A DNA stretch of 64,000 bases from Ruegeria sp. ANG-R (GCF_000813985.1 NZ_JWLJ01000001.1:980453-1044452); one strand, 5' to 3'; positions 25,235 through 36,419 are shown, numbered from the stretch's first letter. A program made the numbers and translations. Notes: generated by a model not told the origin, from the sequence alone.

Positions 25235-25249
25235 TGGCGGAGAGACAGG
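25235..25249. repeat. attR: 15-bp core within tRNA-Ser
   Basis: TGGCGGAGAGACAGG, the 3' terminus of tRNA-Ser on the minus strand, identical to 16866-16880. With that copy it brackets the integrase-bearing island. Confidence 0.85.
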
Positions 25250-25324
25250 GATTCGAACCCTGGGTGGGCTTGCACCCACAACGGTTTTCGAGACCGCCCC
25301 GTTCGACCACTCCGGCACCTCTCC
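25235..25324 (-). tRNA. tRNA-Ser(CGA)
   Basis: A 90-nt class II tRNA read from 25324 to 25235. Acceptor GGAGAGG pairs with TCTCTCC, with discriminator G and encoded CCA. The anticodon loop CTCGAAA gives CGA (codon UCG). There is a long variable arm (GTGGGTGCAAGCCCAC) and T-loop GGTTCGAATCC. Its last 15 nt are the att core of the island; the gene is intact, so integration restored the 3' end. Confidence 0.95.
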
Positions 25325-25447
25325 GCGGGGGTCTGTGAGGGGGGGATTTAGTGGTGAACGGGCAGGGGTGCAAGCAGAAAATTCCGGATTTCGGCGATCC
25401 CTGGATTTTCCATTGCCTGCCGTAAGAAATCGCCTAGGCTAATATGC

Positions 25448-26290
25448 ATGACCTACTATATTCGACAGTTCGCAGTCAGCCTTGTTCTTCCGCTTTTGGC
25501 ACTGGGAGGCTTGGCATCGTCTTCGCAAGCCGCCAGTCGGGATCAGATTGAGGCGTTTCTTACCACAACCGGGTTTGACGTCGCCCTGGAGAGCATTGCA
25601 CAGGCTTCCGCTTCGGCGCCGCAGATGCTGGGAATCGATCCGGACGGTTTTGGGTCGGATTGGGCTAGGCTGACAGGAGAGGTGTTTGATACCGAACTCA
25701 TGCACGAAACGGCGGTGTCGATCCTGGAACAGACGCTCAGCGACGAGGCGTTGACACATGCGGTGACCTTCTATGCTTCGGATCTTGGGCAAAGATTGGT
25801 TGTCGCCGAAAACGCGGCCCACATGGATGATGATGACGATGCCAAGCAACTCGCCGGGCAGGAGATCATTTCGGGGCTCATCAAGGACGGGTCCTCTCGC
25901 GTTGAAAGCCTGAAACGGATGAACCGTGCCGTTGATGCAAGTGGCACCTCGCTGCGTGCGTTGCAGGAGATTCAGGTGCGTTTTTTGCTGGCGGCGAGCG
26001 CGTCAGGCATCATTGATCTTCAGCTCAACGGAGATGAATTGCGTGAAATGATGCGTCATAACGAGGGTGATATGCGGCGGTCGCTGCAACTGTCTGCATT
26101 GGCGGGTTCGGCGTATACCTATCAGAATTTTTCGGATGAAGATGTGAACGCCTATGTCGAGGCACTGGAACAGCCCCTGATGCAGGAAGTTTACGAGCTG
26201 TTGAACGCCATCCAATACGAGATCATGGCCATGCGTTTTGAAGTGCTGGCGGCACGTATGTCGGAGCTGCGCCCGGCACAGGATATCTGA
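25448..26290 (+). CDS. Exported DUF2059-like protein, first of a tandem pair
   Basis: A 280-aa precursor with a signal peptide (SLVLPLLALGGLASSSQAA). The mature part is all helical. The block LSDEALTHAVTFYASDLGQRLV (about 98-119) matches the DUF2059 pattern in which an FY.S..G motif recurs. A second, more divergent copy lies in the C-terminal half. It is likely periplasmic and its function is unknown. Its TGA overlaps the start of the next gene, a paralogue with the same layout, so the two probably act together. Confidence 0.7.
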   Translation: MTYYIRQFAVSLVLPLLALGGLASSSQAASRDQIEAFLTTTGFDVALESIAQASASAPQMLGIDPDGFGSDWARLTGEVFDTELMHETAVSILEQTLSDEALTHAVTFYASDLGQRLVVAENAAHMDDDDDAKQLAGQEIISGLIKDGSSRVESLKRMNRAVDASGTSLRALQEIQVRFLLAASASGIIDLQLNGDELREMMRHNEGDMRRSLQLSALAGSAYTYQNFSDEDVNAYVEALEQPLMQEVYELLNAIQYEIMAMRFEVLAARMSELRPAQDI

Positions 26291-27096
26291 TGCGTGCTCT
26301 GGCCGCTGCAGCCCTCCTGATAATCTGGGCCGTGCCGCTGGCGGCCAGTGAACATGCGGATCGGCTGATGCAGGCAATGCACCTGTCGGATTTCATGGAG
26401 ATTCTCAGCGAAGAGGGGGTAGCGCAGGGGCTCGCGATGAACGAGTCGATGCTGGGTGGCTCGGGAGGGGCGTATTTTCAGGCACAGGTTGCGGATTTGT
26501 ATGACCCGGAGGCCATGCGCCAGCAGCTGTCGCAGTCGGTGGGGCGCATGATGACCTTGACGCAGTTGGAACAAGCGTCGATCTTTTTCGAAAGCGATCT
26601 GGGACAAAGCATCGTTTCTCTGGAAAACTCAGCCCGTCGTGCGATTTCCGATGATGCGATCGAGGAAATGGCCCGAACCGCCTACCGGCAGGCCGATCGC
26701 GACGACATGTTTTTTCGGCTGGTGGATGAATATGTTCAGGTCAATGATCTGATCGAGCAGAACGTTCAGGGCACCATGAGCGCAGATTACAGCTTTTATC
26801 GCGGCCTTTCCTCGGGACAAGGCGGGTTGTTGGACGAAGCATCTGTGCTGGAGGAGTTGCTGTCTCAGCATGAGCGCACCAAGGCAGAGACAACCGAATG
26901 GATGTATTCATTTCTCCTATTGGCCTATCAGCCTTTGAATGAGGCGCAGATGCGCGAGAACATTGCCTTTTCGCGCACAGATGCCGGTCGCGCACTGAAT
27001 ACCGCTCTATTTGAAGGTTTTAACGAGATGCTCGACAGCATTTCATTTCAGCTTGGGCAAGCTGTTGCACAAGCCATGAGGGCCTCGGACCTCTAG
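26290..27096 (+). CDS. Exported DUF2059-like protein, second of a tandem pair
   Basis: A 268-aa precursor with signal peptide (ALAAAALLIIWAVPLAAS). The DUF2059-type motif LTQLEQASIFFESDLGQSIVSLE (about 77-99) is followed by a second helical half with NEAQMRENIAFSRTDAGRALN, which repeats the same F..S..G theme. It is clearly related to the gene before it and overlaps it by one base. It is periplasmic by signal peptide; the role is unknown. Confidence 0.7.
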   Translation: MRALAAAALLIIWAVPLAASEHADRLMQAMHLSDFMEILSEEGVAQGLAMNESMLGGSGGAYFQAQVADLYDPEAMRQQLSQSVGRMMTLTQLEQASIFFESDLGQSIVSLENSARRAISDDAIEEMARTAYRQADRDDMFFRLVDEYVQVNDLIEQNVQGTMSADYSFYRGLSSGQGGLLDEASVLEELLSQHERTKAETTEWMYSFLLLAYQPLNEAQMRENIAFSRTDAGRALNTALFEGFNEMLDSISFQLGQAVAQAMRASDL

Positions 27097-27110
27097 CGCG
27101 GGTTTTTAGG

Positions 27111-27139
27111 TTGACTTTCCACTTCAATGCTTGGATAAG
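27111..27139 (+). promoter_or_regulatory. Candidate promoter for rplU-rpmA
   Basis: TTGACT (27111-27116), 17-bp spacer, GATAAG (27134-27139), leaving a leader of about 160 nt before rplU. The leader holds a GC-rich palindromic stretch around 27146-27170 that could fold and serve autoregulation; that is inference. Confidence 0.45.
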
Positions 27140-27306
27140 CGCGCATCCCGGCCGGTTTTCCGCGCCGGGTATCGTTATTCTTTGACCTGATGGCAATGCG
27201 CCAAGGGTCATTCACACTGCCCGAAAAGGGCGCGCTGTTCGAGGTGGCTGAGGCCATTAACACCCAACCGGGGACCACAGAACGCGGTTAGACAAAGGAA
27301 AGACGC

Positions 27307-27921
27307 ATGTTTGCGGTCCTCAAGACTGGCGGCAAGCAGTACAAGGTTCAGGCGGGCGACGTGCTCCGCGTTGAAAAACTGGCTGCCGACGCAGGTGAAA
27401 AAGTTCAATTCAACGATGTTCTGATGCTGGGCGGCGACGCTCCGGTTGTTGGTGCACCTTTCGTTGAAGGCGCAGGCGTACAGGCCGAAGTGATCGAACA
27501 GATCAAAGGTGACAAGGTCATCAAGTTCGTCAAGCGCCGTCGTAAGCACAGCTCGAAGCGTACCGTTGGCCACCGTCAGAAACTGACTCTGGTCAAAATC
27601 ACCGACATCCTGTCGTCGGGCGCTGACAAGTCTGGCATCAAAGCTGCAACCGGTTCCGCTCCGGCTGGCGAAGCGGCACCTGCTGCAAAGCCTGCCAAGA
27701 AAGCTGAAGCCAAAGCAGAGGCACCCGCCGCTGCGGCTACGGCTGATGATCTGACCAAGCTGAACGGTGTCGGCCCCGCCGCTGCCAAAAAGCTGGTTGA
27801 GGCCGGTATCGAGAGCTTTGCCGCTCTGGCCGCCTTGTCGGATGAGCAGATTGCTGCTATCGACACCGTCAAAGTGAAACCCGAATGGGTTGAGCAAGCC
27901 AAAGAGCTGGCTCAAGGCTAA
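27307..27921 (+). CDS. rplU: 50S ribosomal protein L21 with C-terminal helix-hairpin-helix extension
   Basis: Residues 1-102 are ordinary L21 ([35 protein letters not shown]). The remaining 100 residues form an Ala/Lys/Pro-rich linker (about 115-150) and a 55-residue helix-hairpin-helix domain ([20 protein letters not shown]). The usual length is about 103 aa, so this is a roughly double-length form seen in related alphaproteobacteria. The HhH part could bind rRNA or DNA; its role is unknown. AAGGAAA precedes the start. It is co-transcribed with rpmA. Confidence 0.95.
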   Translation: MFAVLKTGGKQYKVQAGDVLRVEKLAADAGEKVQFNDVLMLGGDAPVVGAPFVEGAGVQAEVIEQIKGDKVIKFVKRRRKHSSKRTVGHRQKLTLVKITDILSSGADKSGIKAATGSAPAGEAAPAAKPAKKAEAKAEAPAAAATADDLTKLNGVGPAAAKKLVEAGIESFAALAALSDEQIAAIDTVKVKPEWVEQAKELAQG

Positions 27922-27932
27922 GGAGAGAGAGA

Positions 27933-28202
27933 ATGGCACATAAAAAAGCTGGCGGTTCCTCCCGTAACGGTCGCGACTCAGCGGGTCGCCGCCTTGGCGT
28001 GAAACTGTATGGTGGCCAAGCAGCCATCGCAGGCAACATCATCGTACGTCAGCGCGGCACTAAGTTCTGGCCGGGCGAAGGCGTAGGCATGGGCAAAGAC
28101 CATACCATCTTTGCAACCACCGATGGCGCCGTGAAGTTCCACAAGGGTCTCAAAAACCGCACCTTTATTTCGGTCCTGCCAGTGGCGGAGGCCGCAGAGT
28201 AA
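27933..28202 (+). CDS. rpmA: 50S ribosomal protein L27
   Basis: An 89-aa L27. The N-terminus [20 protein letters not shown] reaches the peptidyl-transferase centre; the core [20 protein letters not shown] is typical. It starts 11 bases after rplU behind AAGGAGAG, and a strong terminator follows. Confidence 0.97.
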   Translation: MAHKKAGGSSRNGRDSAGRRLGVKLYGGQAAIAGNIIVRQRGTKFWPGEGVGMGKDHTIFATTDGAVKFHKGLKNRTFISVLPVAEAAE

Positions 28203-28236
28203 GCCGAAACCCAGAAGGTTTAAGAAAAATTCATGG

Positions 28237-28270
28237 GGGACCGGCACAAAGTGCCGGTCCCCTTTCTCGT
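28237..28270 (+). terminator. Rho-independent terminator of rplU-rpmA
   Basis: Perfect 12-bp stem GGGGACCGGCAC (28237-28248) / GTGCCGGTCCCC (28252-28263), 3-nt loop, then TTTCTCGTTTT. Confidence 0.9.
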
Positions 28271-28298
28271 TTTAACGCAGTCGTGATCACCAAGACCG

Positions 28299-28907
28299 AT
28301 GACAGTCGCAACCACCAGTTTCCTGATTTTTGCCGCCTCGCAGGTTGGCACGCCGGGACCAGCCAACATGGTCCTGCTGGGAACAGGTGCGCGCTATGGG
28401 TTTCGCGCGGCGCTGCCCTTTGTGGGCGGGGTCATTCTGGGCAAGCAGTTGATCATCTGGCCGGTTGGTTTCGGACTAATGCAGGTGGCCGATCAGGCGC
28501 CGCTGGCGTTCGAGGCGCTTAAGTATGCTTCGGCCGCCTATATTTGCTGGCTTGCGTGGAAAATCGCCAATCTGCGGCTTTCTCGTGGTCAAACGGACAA
28601 GCAAGTGCCCGGTTTTCTGGCGGGGTTAATTGTACACCCGCTTAATCCCAAGGCCTGGGCGATGATTATCGCAGGCTTCACCGGATTTGTGGCCGCGGGG
28701 ACACCCAGTTTCGAGGCGACTTTTACGATCGCTCTCTGTTTGTTGATCTGTCAGATCGTCTTGCACCCGATCTGGACTTTTGCAGGAGATCGGATCGCCC
28801 ATGCGGTTGAAGGTCGGCCTGCGGAAAAATATCTGATGTGGACGTTAGCCAGTTTGACAGTTGCGTCCGTACTTTTTGTGTTGTTCGGAGGAGGAGCACG
28901 CGTATGA
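28299..28907 (+). CDS. LysE/RhtB-family amino-acid exporter
   Basis: A 202-aa inner-membrane exporter with about six helices. The family signature QVGTPGPANMVLLGTGARYG sits at the first loop, and KAWAMIIAGFTGFV in the fourth helix region. Members expel lysine, homoserine, threonine or related compounds; the substrate is not predictable. Its stop overlaps the next start (ATGA), coupling it to a GNAT acetyltransferase, a frequent pairing in detoxification of amino compounds. Confidence 0.88.
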   Translation: MTVATTSFLIFAASQVGTPGPANMVLLGTGARYGFRAALPFVGGVILGKQLIIWPVGFGLMQVADQAPLAFEALKYASAAYICWLAWKIANLRLSRGQTDKQVPGFLAGLIVHPLNPKAWAMIIAGFTGFVAAGTPSFEATFTIALCLLICQIVLHPIWTFAGDRIAHAVEGRPAEKYLMWTLASLTVASVLFVLFGGGARV

Positions 28908-29440
28908 AACTTGAGGCAATAATAAATCAGCCGGTCATTGAAACCGAGCGGTTCGACCTGCGCCCCCTGCGCCGGTCGGATACGGGACTTATCGAGCACT
29001 ATGCAGGCGATGAGCGTGTCGCACGCATGACCACCCGGATTGCACATCCGCTGCCGCCCGGCTCGATCGAGGCATTTGTGTCGCGCGCGATGGCCGACGA
29101 CCGGGATGAGGATGTCTGGGCCATGGACGCCACCAAAGATGGCGGGCCAGAGCTGATCGGCCTGATTTCACTAACACGGCTGGATCGCAATCAATCCGAG
29201 GTCGGCTATTGGGTCGCGCCTCTGTATTGGAACACGGGCATCGCTTCGCTTGCGGTTGAAACGCTTGTCAATGCGAACCCGCTGGAAAACGCGACGATGT
29301 TCGCCAGCGTGTTTCAGGACAATCCGGCCTCGGCCCGGGTGCTGACCCATTGTGGGTTCCAGTATCTTGGCGATGCGGAAACCTATTCGGTGGCGCGCGA
29401 TGCGAATGTGCCCACCTGGACGTATACAAAGAAACTCTGA
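28904..29440 (+). CDS. GNAT N-acetyltransferase, RimJ/RimL type
   Basis: A 178-aa GNAT (acetyltransf_3 layout): ETERFDLRPLRRSD at the start, VGYWVAPLYWNTGIASLAV (acetyl-CoA-binding region; the usual RGxG loop reads NTGI here), and ASVFQDNPASARVLTHCGF with FQYLGDAE near the end. ATG 28904 overlaps the LysE stop; upstream in-frame codons lie in the LysE gene. It acetylates an amine, which may be a protein terminus or small molecule. It precedes obgE. Confidence 0.85.
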   Translation: MKLEAIINQPVIETERFDLRPLRRSDTGLIEHYAGDERVARMTTRIAHPLPPGSIEAFVSRAMADDRDEDVWAMDATKDGGPELIGLISLTRLDRNQSEVGYWVAPLYWNTGIASLAVETLVNANPLENATMFASVFQDNPASARVLTHCGFQYLGDAETYSVARDANVPTWTYTKKL

Positions 29441-29468
29441 CTTGTGGCCGATGGGGCCTTTGCAGTAG

Positions 29469-31606
<2,138 letters not shown>

Positions 31607-31640
31607 CAGAAGAGTTATGACGACCTGAAAGGCATATGAG

Positions 31641-32903
31641 ATGAAAGATTTCGATAGCATTCCCAGCCTGATGGAAGATCTTGGCAAACGCGCCAAAACG
31701 GCCGCGCGCGAACTGGCATTTGCCAGCGCTGAGCGTAAACACGCGGCTTTGATCGCTGCTGCAGACGCTGTTTGGAACAATCGCGCTGACATCATCGAGG
31801 CCAACAAGAATGATCTGGAGTTCGGGCGCGAGAAGGGGCTTAGCCCAGCCATGATGGACCGCCTGATGCTGGATGAGGACCGCGTTCAGAGCATGGTTGA
31901 CGGCTTGCGAACAGTTGCCGATCAGGCCGATCCTGTGGGTGAGGTTATCGCCGAGTGGGACATGCCCACAGGCCTCAATATTCAGCGCGTTCGCACACCC
32001 TTAGGTGTGATCGGTGTGATCTATGAAAGCCGTCCGAACGTGACAGCCGACGCCGGGGCTTTGTGCCTGAAATCTGGCAACGCCGTGATCCTGCGCGGCG
32101 GGTCCGAGAGTTTTCATTCTTCAACAGCCATTCACGCCTGCCTCGTCCAGGGCCTTAAGGCGGCAAACCTGCCCGAGGATGCCATTCAACTTATCCCGAC
32201 ACGTGACCGCGCAGCGGTGCAGGAACTTTTGACGATGACAGACTATGTCGACGTCATCGTGCCGCGGGGCGGCAAAGGTCTGGTGGGGCTGGTGCAGCGC
32301 GAGGCCCGAGTGCCGGTATTCGCCCATCTCGAGGGCATTGTTCACATCTATGTCGACAAAGCTGCAGACCCTCGGAAGACGCTGGAGGTGGTGTTGAACG
32401 CTAAGACCCGGCGCACCGGTATCTGTGGTGCCGCTGAGTGTCTGTTGGTGCATCAGGATGTGGCCGCAACGTTGGGCCGAGACCTCATAGCGGGGCTTCA
32501 GGCGGCGGGTGTAGAGGTTCATGCGCAAGGTATCCTGGCCAATGACAGTACAACCCCGGCCATTGATGAGGATTGGGGCAAGGAGTTTCTGGACAGCATC
32601 ATCGCCGCCAAGCCGGTCGATGACATTGATGCGGCGATCGACCATATCAACACCTATGGCTCCAGCCATACAGATTGCATCATGACCGAGGATGATGCAG
32701 CGGCGGCACAATTCTTTGAACGTCTCGACAGCGCGATTCTGATGCACAATGCCTCGACCCAATTTGCCGATGGTGGCGAGTTCGGCATGGGCGCCGAGAT
32801 CGGTATCGCCACAGGCAAGATGCATGCGCGCGGTCCGGTTGGGGCAGCACAGCTGACCAGCTTCAAATATCTGGTGCGTGGGGACGGAACGACGCGGGAC
32901 TAG
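31641..32903 (+). CDS. proA: Gamma-glutamyl phosphate reductase
   Basis: A 420-aa NADPH-dependent reductase making glutamate-5-semialdehyde for proline. It has the aldehyde-dehydrogenase fold with the family motifs [19 protein letters not shown] (written [20 protein letters not shown]), [10 protein letters not shown], the catalytic-Cys region [13 protein letters not shown] and TDCIMTED. It is convergent with chpT, overlapping its stop by four bases; no terminator was found in the overlap. Confidence 0.96.
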   Translation: MKDFDSIPSLMEDLGKRAKTAARELAFASAERKHAALIAAADAVWNNRADIIEANKNDLEFGREKGLSPAMMDRLMLDEDRVQSMVDGLRTVADQADPVGEVIAEWDMPTGLNIQRVRTPLGVIGVIYESRPNVTADAGALCLKSGNAVILRGGSESFHSSTAIHACLVQGLKAANLPEDAIQLIPTRDRAAVQELLTMTDYVDVIVPRGGKGLVGLVQREARVPVFAHLEGIVHIYVDKAADPRKTLEVVLNAKTRRTGICGAAECLLVHQDVAATLGRDLIAGLQAAGVEVHAQGILANDSTTPAIDEDWGKEFLDSIIAAKPVDDIDAAIDHINTYGSSHTDCIMTEDDAAAAQFFERLDSAILMHNASTQFADGGEFGMGAEIGIATGKMHARGPVGAAQLTSFKYLVRGDGTTRD

Positions 32904-33496
32904 AACCGCAATTTCACCTGGGTCGCGGTCGTCTCTGCCGTGATCCGGCGTCCCATCGTCGATGCCGTGTCGGGCAACAAGGCGAACTGAACCTGCGCGG
33001 GGCTCAGCTTGTTGGCAAAACGCCCTGTCGTAACGCCTTTCCACAGGCCGGAGTCGAGGTTCAGCTTGTCGGCCATGCCCGTCACGGTCCACCCAGTGCC
33101 CTGAACCGTTATGTCGACCTCGCCGCCAAACGGCATCGCGCTTTCGCAGCACATTAGGGCAAGAAACGCGAGCTTCACCTGATTTCGAGGCACCGGTTCG
33201 GCCAGGTTCCAATTGATCTTGAGCCGACCAGCGCGCTCCACATCCCTGAGAAGTTCGACCACCTCAGCGCGTCCCAAGGGCTGATCGCTGGCTGATCCAA
33301 AGGCGACGCGAAAGAACCGTATCCGTGCCCCGGCGCTGCCGACGCTGCCGGAGATCAACTCCATTTCCGGGCCTTGCACCGCGCCAACCATCTCCAACAG
33401 CTCAAGCCCGTTGGTGATTGCCCCGATCGGGCTGATCAGATCGTGACAGATCCGAGAGCCGATCAACTCGGCCAGGTTGACGTCCGAAGCGCCCAT
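32900..33496 (-). CDS. chpT: ChpT-like histidine phosphotransferase
   Basis: A 198-aa protein. The H-box helix [20 protein letters not shown] (His about residue 18) is the phosphoryl acceptor of ChpT, which passes phosphate from CckA to CtrA and CpdR in alphaproteobacterial cell-cycle control. The rest is a degenerate HATPase-like domain without ATP-binding N/G boxes, as expected. The frame is open 121 codons upstream, but ATG 33496 has AGGAGG seven bases before it. It is divergent from a DUF3553 gene. In roseobacters this relay also controls motility and gene-transfer agents. Confidence 0.88.
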   Translation of the reverse strand: MGASDVNLAELIGSRICHDLISPIGAITNGLELLEMVGAVQGPEMELISGSVGSAGARIRFFRVAFGSASDQPLGRAEVVELLRDVERAGRLKINWNLAEPVPRNQVKLAFLALMCCESAMPFGGEVDITVQGTGWTVTGMADKLNLDSGLWKGVTTGRFANKLSPAQVQFALLPDTASTMGRRITAETTATQVKLRF

Positions 33497-33538
33497 GCGT
33501 ACCTCCTGCTGCATCTGCCGCAGGACCCGGAGCCCATT

Positions 33539-33721
33539 ATGACAGATCTGAATGCCATTCTTGCACCGGGCATGTATGTCCGCCACCCCGATTTCCCCGA
33601 TTGGGGTGTTGGACAAGTGCAGTCCAATATCGGAGGCAAGATCACCGTTAACTTTCGCGAGCAGGGGAAAGTGGTAATCGACGGAACACGCATAGCCCTG
33701 ATGCCGGTCTTTGATCTGTGA
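33539..33721 (+). CDS. DUF3553 small protein
   Basis: A 60-aa protein with the DUF3553 pattern: PGMYVRHPDFPDWGVGQVQS, then KITVNFREQGKVVIDG. It looks like a single small beta-barrel (SH3-like) of the CarD/UvrD-C-terminal type. The function is not known. It is divergent from chpT with 42 bp between starts, so they share a promoter region. Confidence 0.85.
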   Translation: MTDLNAILAPGMYVRHPDFPDWGVGQVQSNIGGKITVNFREQGKVVIDGTRIALMPVFDL

Positions 33722-33827
33722 AACTGGTTTAGGAAAGGTTAACAACTCTGCCGAAACCCACGCTTGTTGCCTTTCTCCGGGCAAACGCGTTATCAGCGCG
33801 CAACAGAAAAGATGGACCACCCTTCTG

Positions 33828-34583
33828 ATGCCAGACAAAGGCCCCTCATTCACGATCAAACTTGCCGAGACCGAGGCCGAGCTTCTTGCCGCGCAACGTC
33901 TGCGATATGACGTCTTTGTGCGTGAGTTGGGCGGTGGCGGCGAGATGGTCGATCATGAGGCCGGGCTCGAGAAAGACCGGTTCGATCCATTTTTCGACCA
34001 CATGCTGGCGCGTGACGATTCTACGGGAGAGGTCGTGGGTGTCTACAGGCTGCTCCCTGGTGGGCGGGCTGCCGAACTGGGGCAGTTCTATTCCGAAGAC
34101 GAATACGACCTGACGGTCCTTAAGCAAAGCGGCCGCAAGCTTTTGGAGCTTGGGCGCTCGTGCCTGCATCCGGATTATCGGGGCGGCACCGCGATGTATC
34201 ATCTTTGGAACGGGTTGGCAGCCTATGTTGCCGAACGCGATATCGAAGTGCTGTTCGGCGTGGCGAGTTTCCACGGCAACGATGTGCAGAAACTGGCACA
34301 ACCGCTGTCGATGCTGCATCACAATCATCTTGCGCCGCCGGATCTGCGGGTGCAGGCGCAGCCGGATGTTTTTCAATCCATGAATCTCTTGCCATCCGAT
34401 GAGTTGGATCGGCGCGCAGCCATGGTTCAGGTGCCGTCGCTGATCAAGGCTTACCTTCGTTTGGGCGGGTTCGTGGGCGAGGGGGCATTCATCGATCATG
34501 CCTTCAACACCACCGACGTGTGTCTAATCCTTGACACCGCCCGCATGAACGAGCGTCAGCGGCGCATCTACAGCGGAGCATGA
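33828..34583 (+). CDS. olsB: L-ornithine N-alpha-acyltransferase
   Basis: A 251-aa GNAT-fold enzyme that transfers 3-hydroxyacyl groups from ACP to ornithine, giving lyso-ornithine lipid. Family motifs: AAQRLRYDVFVRELG, DRFDPFFDHMLARD, LELGRSCLHPDYRGG and MYHLWNGLAAYV. ATG 33828 begins the conserved part; the longer open frame upstream overlaps DUF3553. It is followed four bases later by olsA, completing ornithine-lipid synthesis. No Pho box is visible in its leader. Confidence 0.92.
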   Translation: MPDKGPSFTIKLAETEAELLAAQRLRYDVFVRELGGGGEMVDHEAGLEKDRFDPFFDHMLARDDSTGEVVGVYRLLPGGRAAELGQFYSEDEYDLTVLKQSGRKLLELGRSCLHPDYRGGTAMYHLWNGLAAYVAERDIEVLFGVASFHGNDVQKLAQPLSMLHHNHLAPPDLRVQAQPDVFQSMNLLPSDELDRRAAMVQVPSLIKAYLRLGGFVGEGAFIDHAFNTTDVCLILDTARMNERQRRIYSGA

Positions 34584-34587
34584 CCCG

Positions 34588-35424
34588 GTGAGCGACCCCT
34601 CCTGGCAAAGTGATGAGGCGCCCGACCCGATCGAGCTCGGATTTCTCGGTTGGGTGCTGGTGCTACTGCGCGGCGTCCCGTTAGCCATTCTGGTCTTTGG
34701 CGGGCTGATCATTCTGCTTGCAATACGCCTGTTCGAACGCCCGTTATTCGGTATGCAGCGCCCGATAACGCCGTTCATCGCGCAGTTTGTGTGCCGCAAC
34801 GCGTTCAGAATTCTCGGGATAGGGTTTCGCAGTTCGGGCGTGTTGATGCAGGAGCGCGGGGCCGTGGTCGCCAATCACACCTCATGGCTGGATATCTTCG
34901 CCCTCAACGCCCGCAAACGTGTTTATTTCGTCTCGAAGGCCGAGGTGGCGAAGTGGCCGGGCATTGGCTGGCTTGCGCGGGCCACGGGTACTGTTTTCAT
35001 TGAGCGCAACCCCAAGAAAGCCCGCGAGCAAACCAGAGTATTTGAGGATCGTCTGAAAGCCGGGCATAAGCTGTTGTTCTTCCCCGAAGGGACGTCGACC
35101 GATGGCCTTCGTGTTTTGCCATTTAAAACAACGCTTTTCGCTGCGTTCTTCACAGATGAATTGCGGGACTTTATGTATATCCAGCCGGTTTCGGCAATCT
35201 TCCATGCGCCTGAAGGGCAACCTGATCGGTTTTACGGCTGGTGGGGGGATATGGATTTCGGTCCTCATCTGCTGAAGACCCTTGGCGCACGCAAACAGGG
35301 TTGGGTTGAGGTGATTTATCATTTGCCAGCCAAAGTCAGTGACTTTGAAAATCGCAAGGCGCTTGCTGCCCACTGCGAACAGGCGGTACGGCAAGCGCAC
35401 GAGTTGGCAAGGCTTGAAAAATAA
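34588..35424 (+). CDS. olsA: Lysophospholipid/lyso-ornithine-lipid acyltransferase
   Basis: A 278-aa PlsC-type acyltransferase with GTG start. One N-terminal membrane helix (VPLAILVFGGLIILLAIRLF) is followed by the HX4D catalytic motif NHTSWLD and the acceptor motif FFPEGTSTDG. It adds the second acyl chain in ornithine lipid and may also act on lysophosphatidic acid. It follows olsB by four bases. Confidence 0.9.
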   Translation: MSDPSWQSDEAPDPIELGFLGWVLVLLRGVPLAILVFGGLIILLAIRLFERPLFGMQRPITPFIAQFVCRNAFRILGIGFRSSGVLMQERGAVVANHTSWLDIFALNARKRVYFVSKAEVAKWPGIGWLARATGTVFIERNPKKAREQTRVFEDRLKAGHKLLFFPEGTSTDGLRVLPFKTTLFAAFFTDELRDFMYIQPVSAIFHAPEGQPDRFYGWWGDMDFGPHLLKTLGARKQGWVEVIYHLPAKVSDFENRKALAAHCEQAVRQAHELARLEK

Positions 35425-35476
35425 GGGCGATTGACCCTTGCGTTGCCTCAAAACCTGCCGTATACGCGCGCCATTC

Positions 35477-35505
35477 AAACCCGCAGGCGGGGTTTGGGCT
35501 TTTTA
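35477..35505 (+). terminator. Probable terminator after olsA
   Basis: Six-bp stem AAACCC (35477-35482) / GGGTTT (35490-35495) with a GC loop, then GGGCTTTTTA. It is weaker than others here but well placed between olsA and rpsB. Confidence 0.5.
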
Positions 35506-35590
35506 GGGGAGACATCCTTATCAGGCCCGCCGGTTGGAGCATCCGCTTCTTTCACCCCCGCCGAGGCGTAAACCGGAAAAGGAAAATAGC

Positions 35591-36394
35591 ATGGCTCTTC
35601 CCGAGTTCACCATGCGTCAGCTGCTGGAAGCTGGCGTTCACTTTGGTCACCAGACACAGCGTTGGAACCCCCGCATGGGCCCGTTCATCTACGGCTCGCG
35701 CAATGGCATCCACATCATGGACCTGACCCAGACCGTTCCGATGCTGGATCAAGCTCTGCAGGCCGTTCGTGACACCGTCGCAAAAGGTGGCCGCGTTCTG
35801 TTCGTTGGCACCAAGCGTCAGGCTGCTCAGCCGATCGCGGACGCCGCTGAGAAGTCGGCTCAATATTACATGAACCACCGTTGGCTGGGCGGCACGCTGA
35901 CCAACTGGAAAACCGTTTCCCAGTCGATCAACCGTCTGAACCAGATCGACGAAGCGATGGAATCGGGCGCCGAGGGCCTGACCAAGAAAGAGCGTCTGGG
36001 CATGGAACGTGACCAGAGCAAACTGCAGGCTTCGCTGGGCGGTATCCGCGAGATGGGCGGCGTTCCTGATCTGCTGTTCGTCATCGACGTCAAAAAAGAA
36101 GCGCTGGCGATCGCCGAAGCTAACAAACTGGGTATCCCGGTTGTGGCTGTCGTCGACACCAACTGCTCGCCCGATGGTGTTGACTACATCATCCCCGGCA
36201 ACGACGACGCAGCCCGCGCAATCGCACTGTACTGTGATCTGGCCGCACGTGCCGCTCTGGACGGTATGACCGCGCAGATGGGCGCAGCGGGCGTTGACAT
36301 CGGCGCGTTCGAAGAAGCTCCGGCTGAGGAAGCCGTAGCGGAAGAAGCTCCGGCTGAAGAAGAAGCCGCGCCGGAAGCGAAAGCCGAAGCGTAA
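35591..36394 (+). CDS. rpsB: 30S ribosomal protein S2
   Basis: A 267-aa S2. [20 protein letters not shown] opens the family; other landmarks are [21 protein letters not shown] and [11 protein letters not shown]. The last 30 residues are an acidic Glu/Ala tail ([19 protein letters not shown]), a local extension. The frame is open 19 codons upstream in the leader. It precedes tsf as usual. Confidence 0.97.
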   Translation: MALPEFTMRQLLEAGVHFGHQTQRWNPRMGPFIYGSRNGIHIMDLTQTVPMLDQALQAVRDTVAKGGRVLFVGTKRQAAQPIADAAEKSAQYYMNHRWLGGTLTNWKTVSQSINRLNQIDEAMESGAEGLTKKERLGMERDQSKLQASLGGIREMGGVPDLLFVIDVKKEALAIAEANKLGIPVVAVVDTNCSPDGVDYIIPGNDDAARAIALYCDLAARAALDGMTAQMGAAGVDIGAFEEAPAEEAVAEEAPAEEEAAPEAKAEA

Positions 36395-36419
36395 GCTGCC
36401 CGTCACGTAAATGACATGT

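Larger units (their letters stand above)
16866..25249. mobile_element. tRNA-Ser genomic island with P4-type integrase and replication module
   Basis: About 8.4 kb between two exact copies of TGGCGGAGAGACAGG. The right copy is the 3' terminus (including CCA) of tRNA-Ser(CGA) on the minus strand; the left copy is an isolated 15-bp fragment. Inside are a tyrosine integrase, AlpA, an unknown 88-aa protein, a CHC2/Toprim primase and DUF3987 in one plus-strand block. These are followed by a 9-bp repeat array, an IS5-family element, an acyltransferase and a truncated gene. The gene set resembles replicating satellites or integrative elements of the P4 type. No capsid, conjugation or toxin-antitoxin genes are seen. 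Confidence 0.88.

Noticed and set aside
16866..25249. Complete prophage or anti-phage defence island
   Set aside because: No capsid, terminase, portal, tail, restriction, Abi, retron or toxin-antitoxin gene is recognisable; only replication and integration genes plus surface-modification cargo.
27208..27939. 243-codon minus-strand frame opposite rplU
   Set aside because: Antisense shadow of the L21 gene and its Ala/Lys-rich linker.
32121..33212. 363-codon minus-strand frame across proA and chpT
   Set aside because: It covers parts of two well-supported genes in the wrong frame and has no recognisable domain.
33722..33827. Pho box before olsB, expected because ornithine lipids often rise under phosphate limitation
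   Set aside because: No TGTNA repeats at 11-bp spacing are present in the olsB leader.
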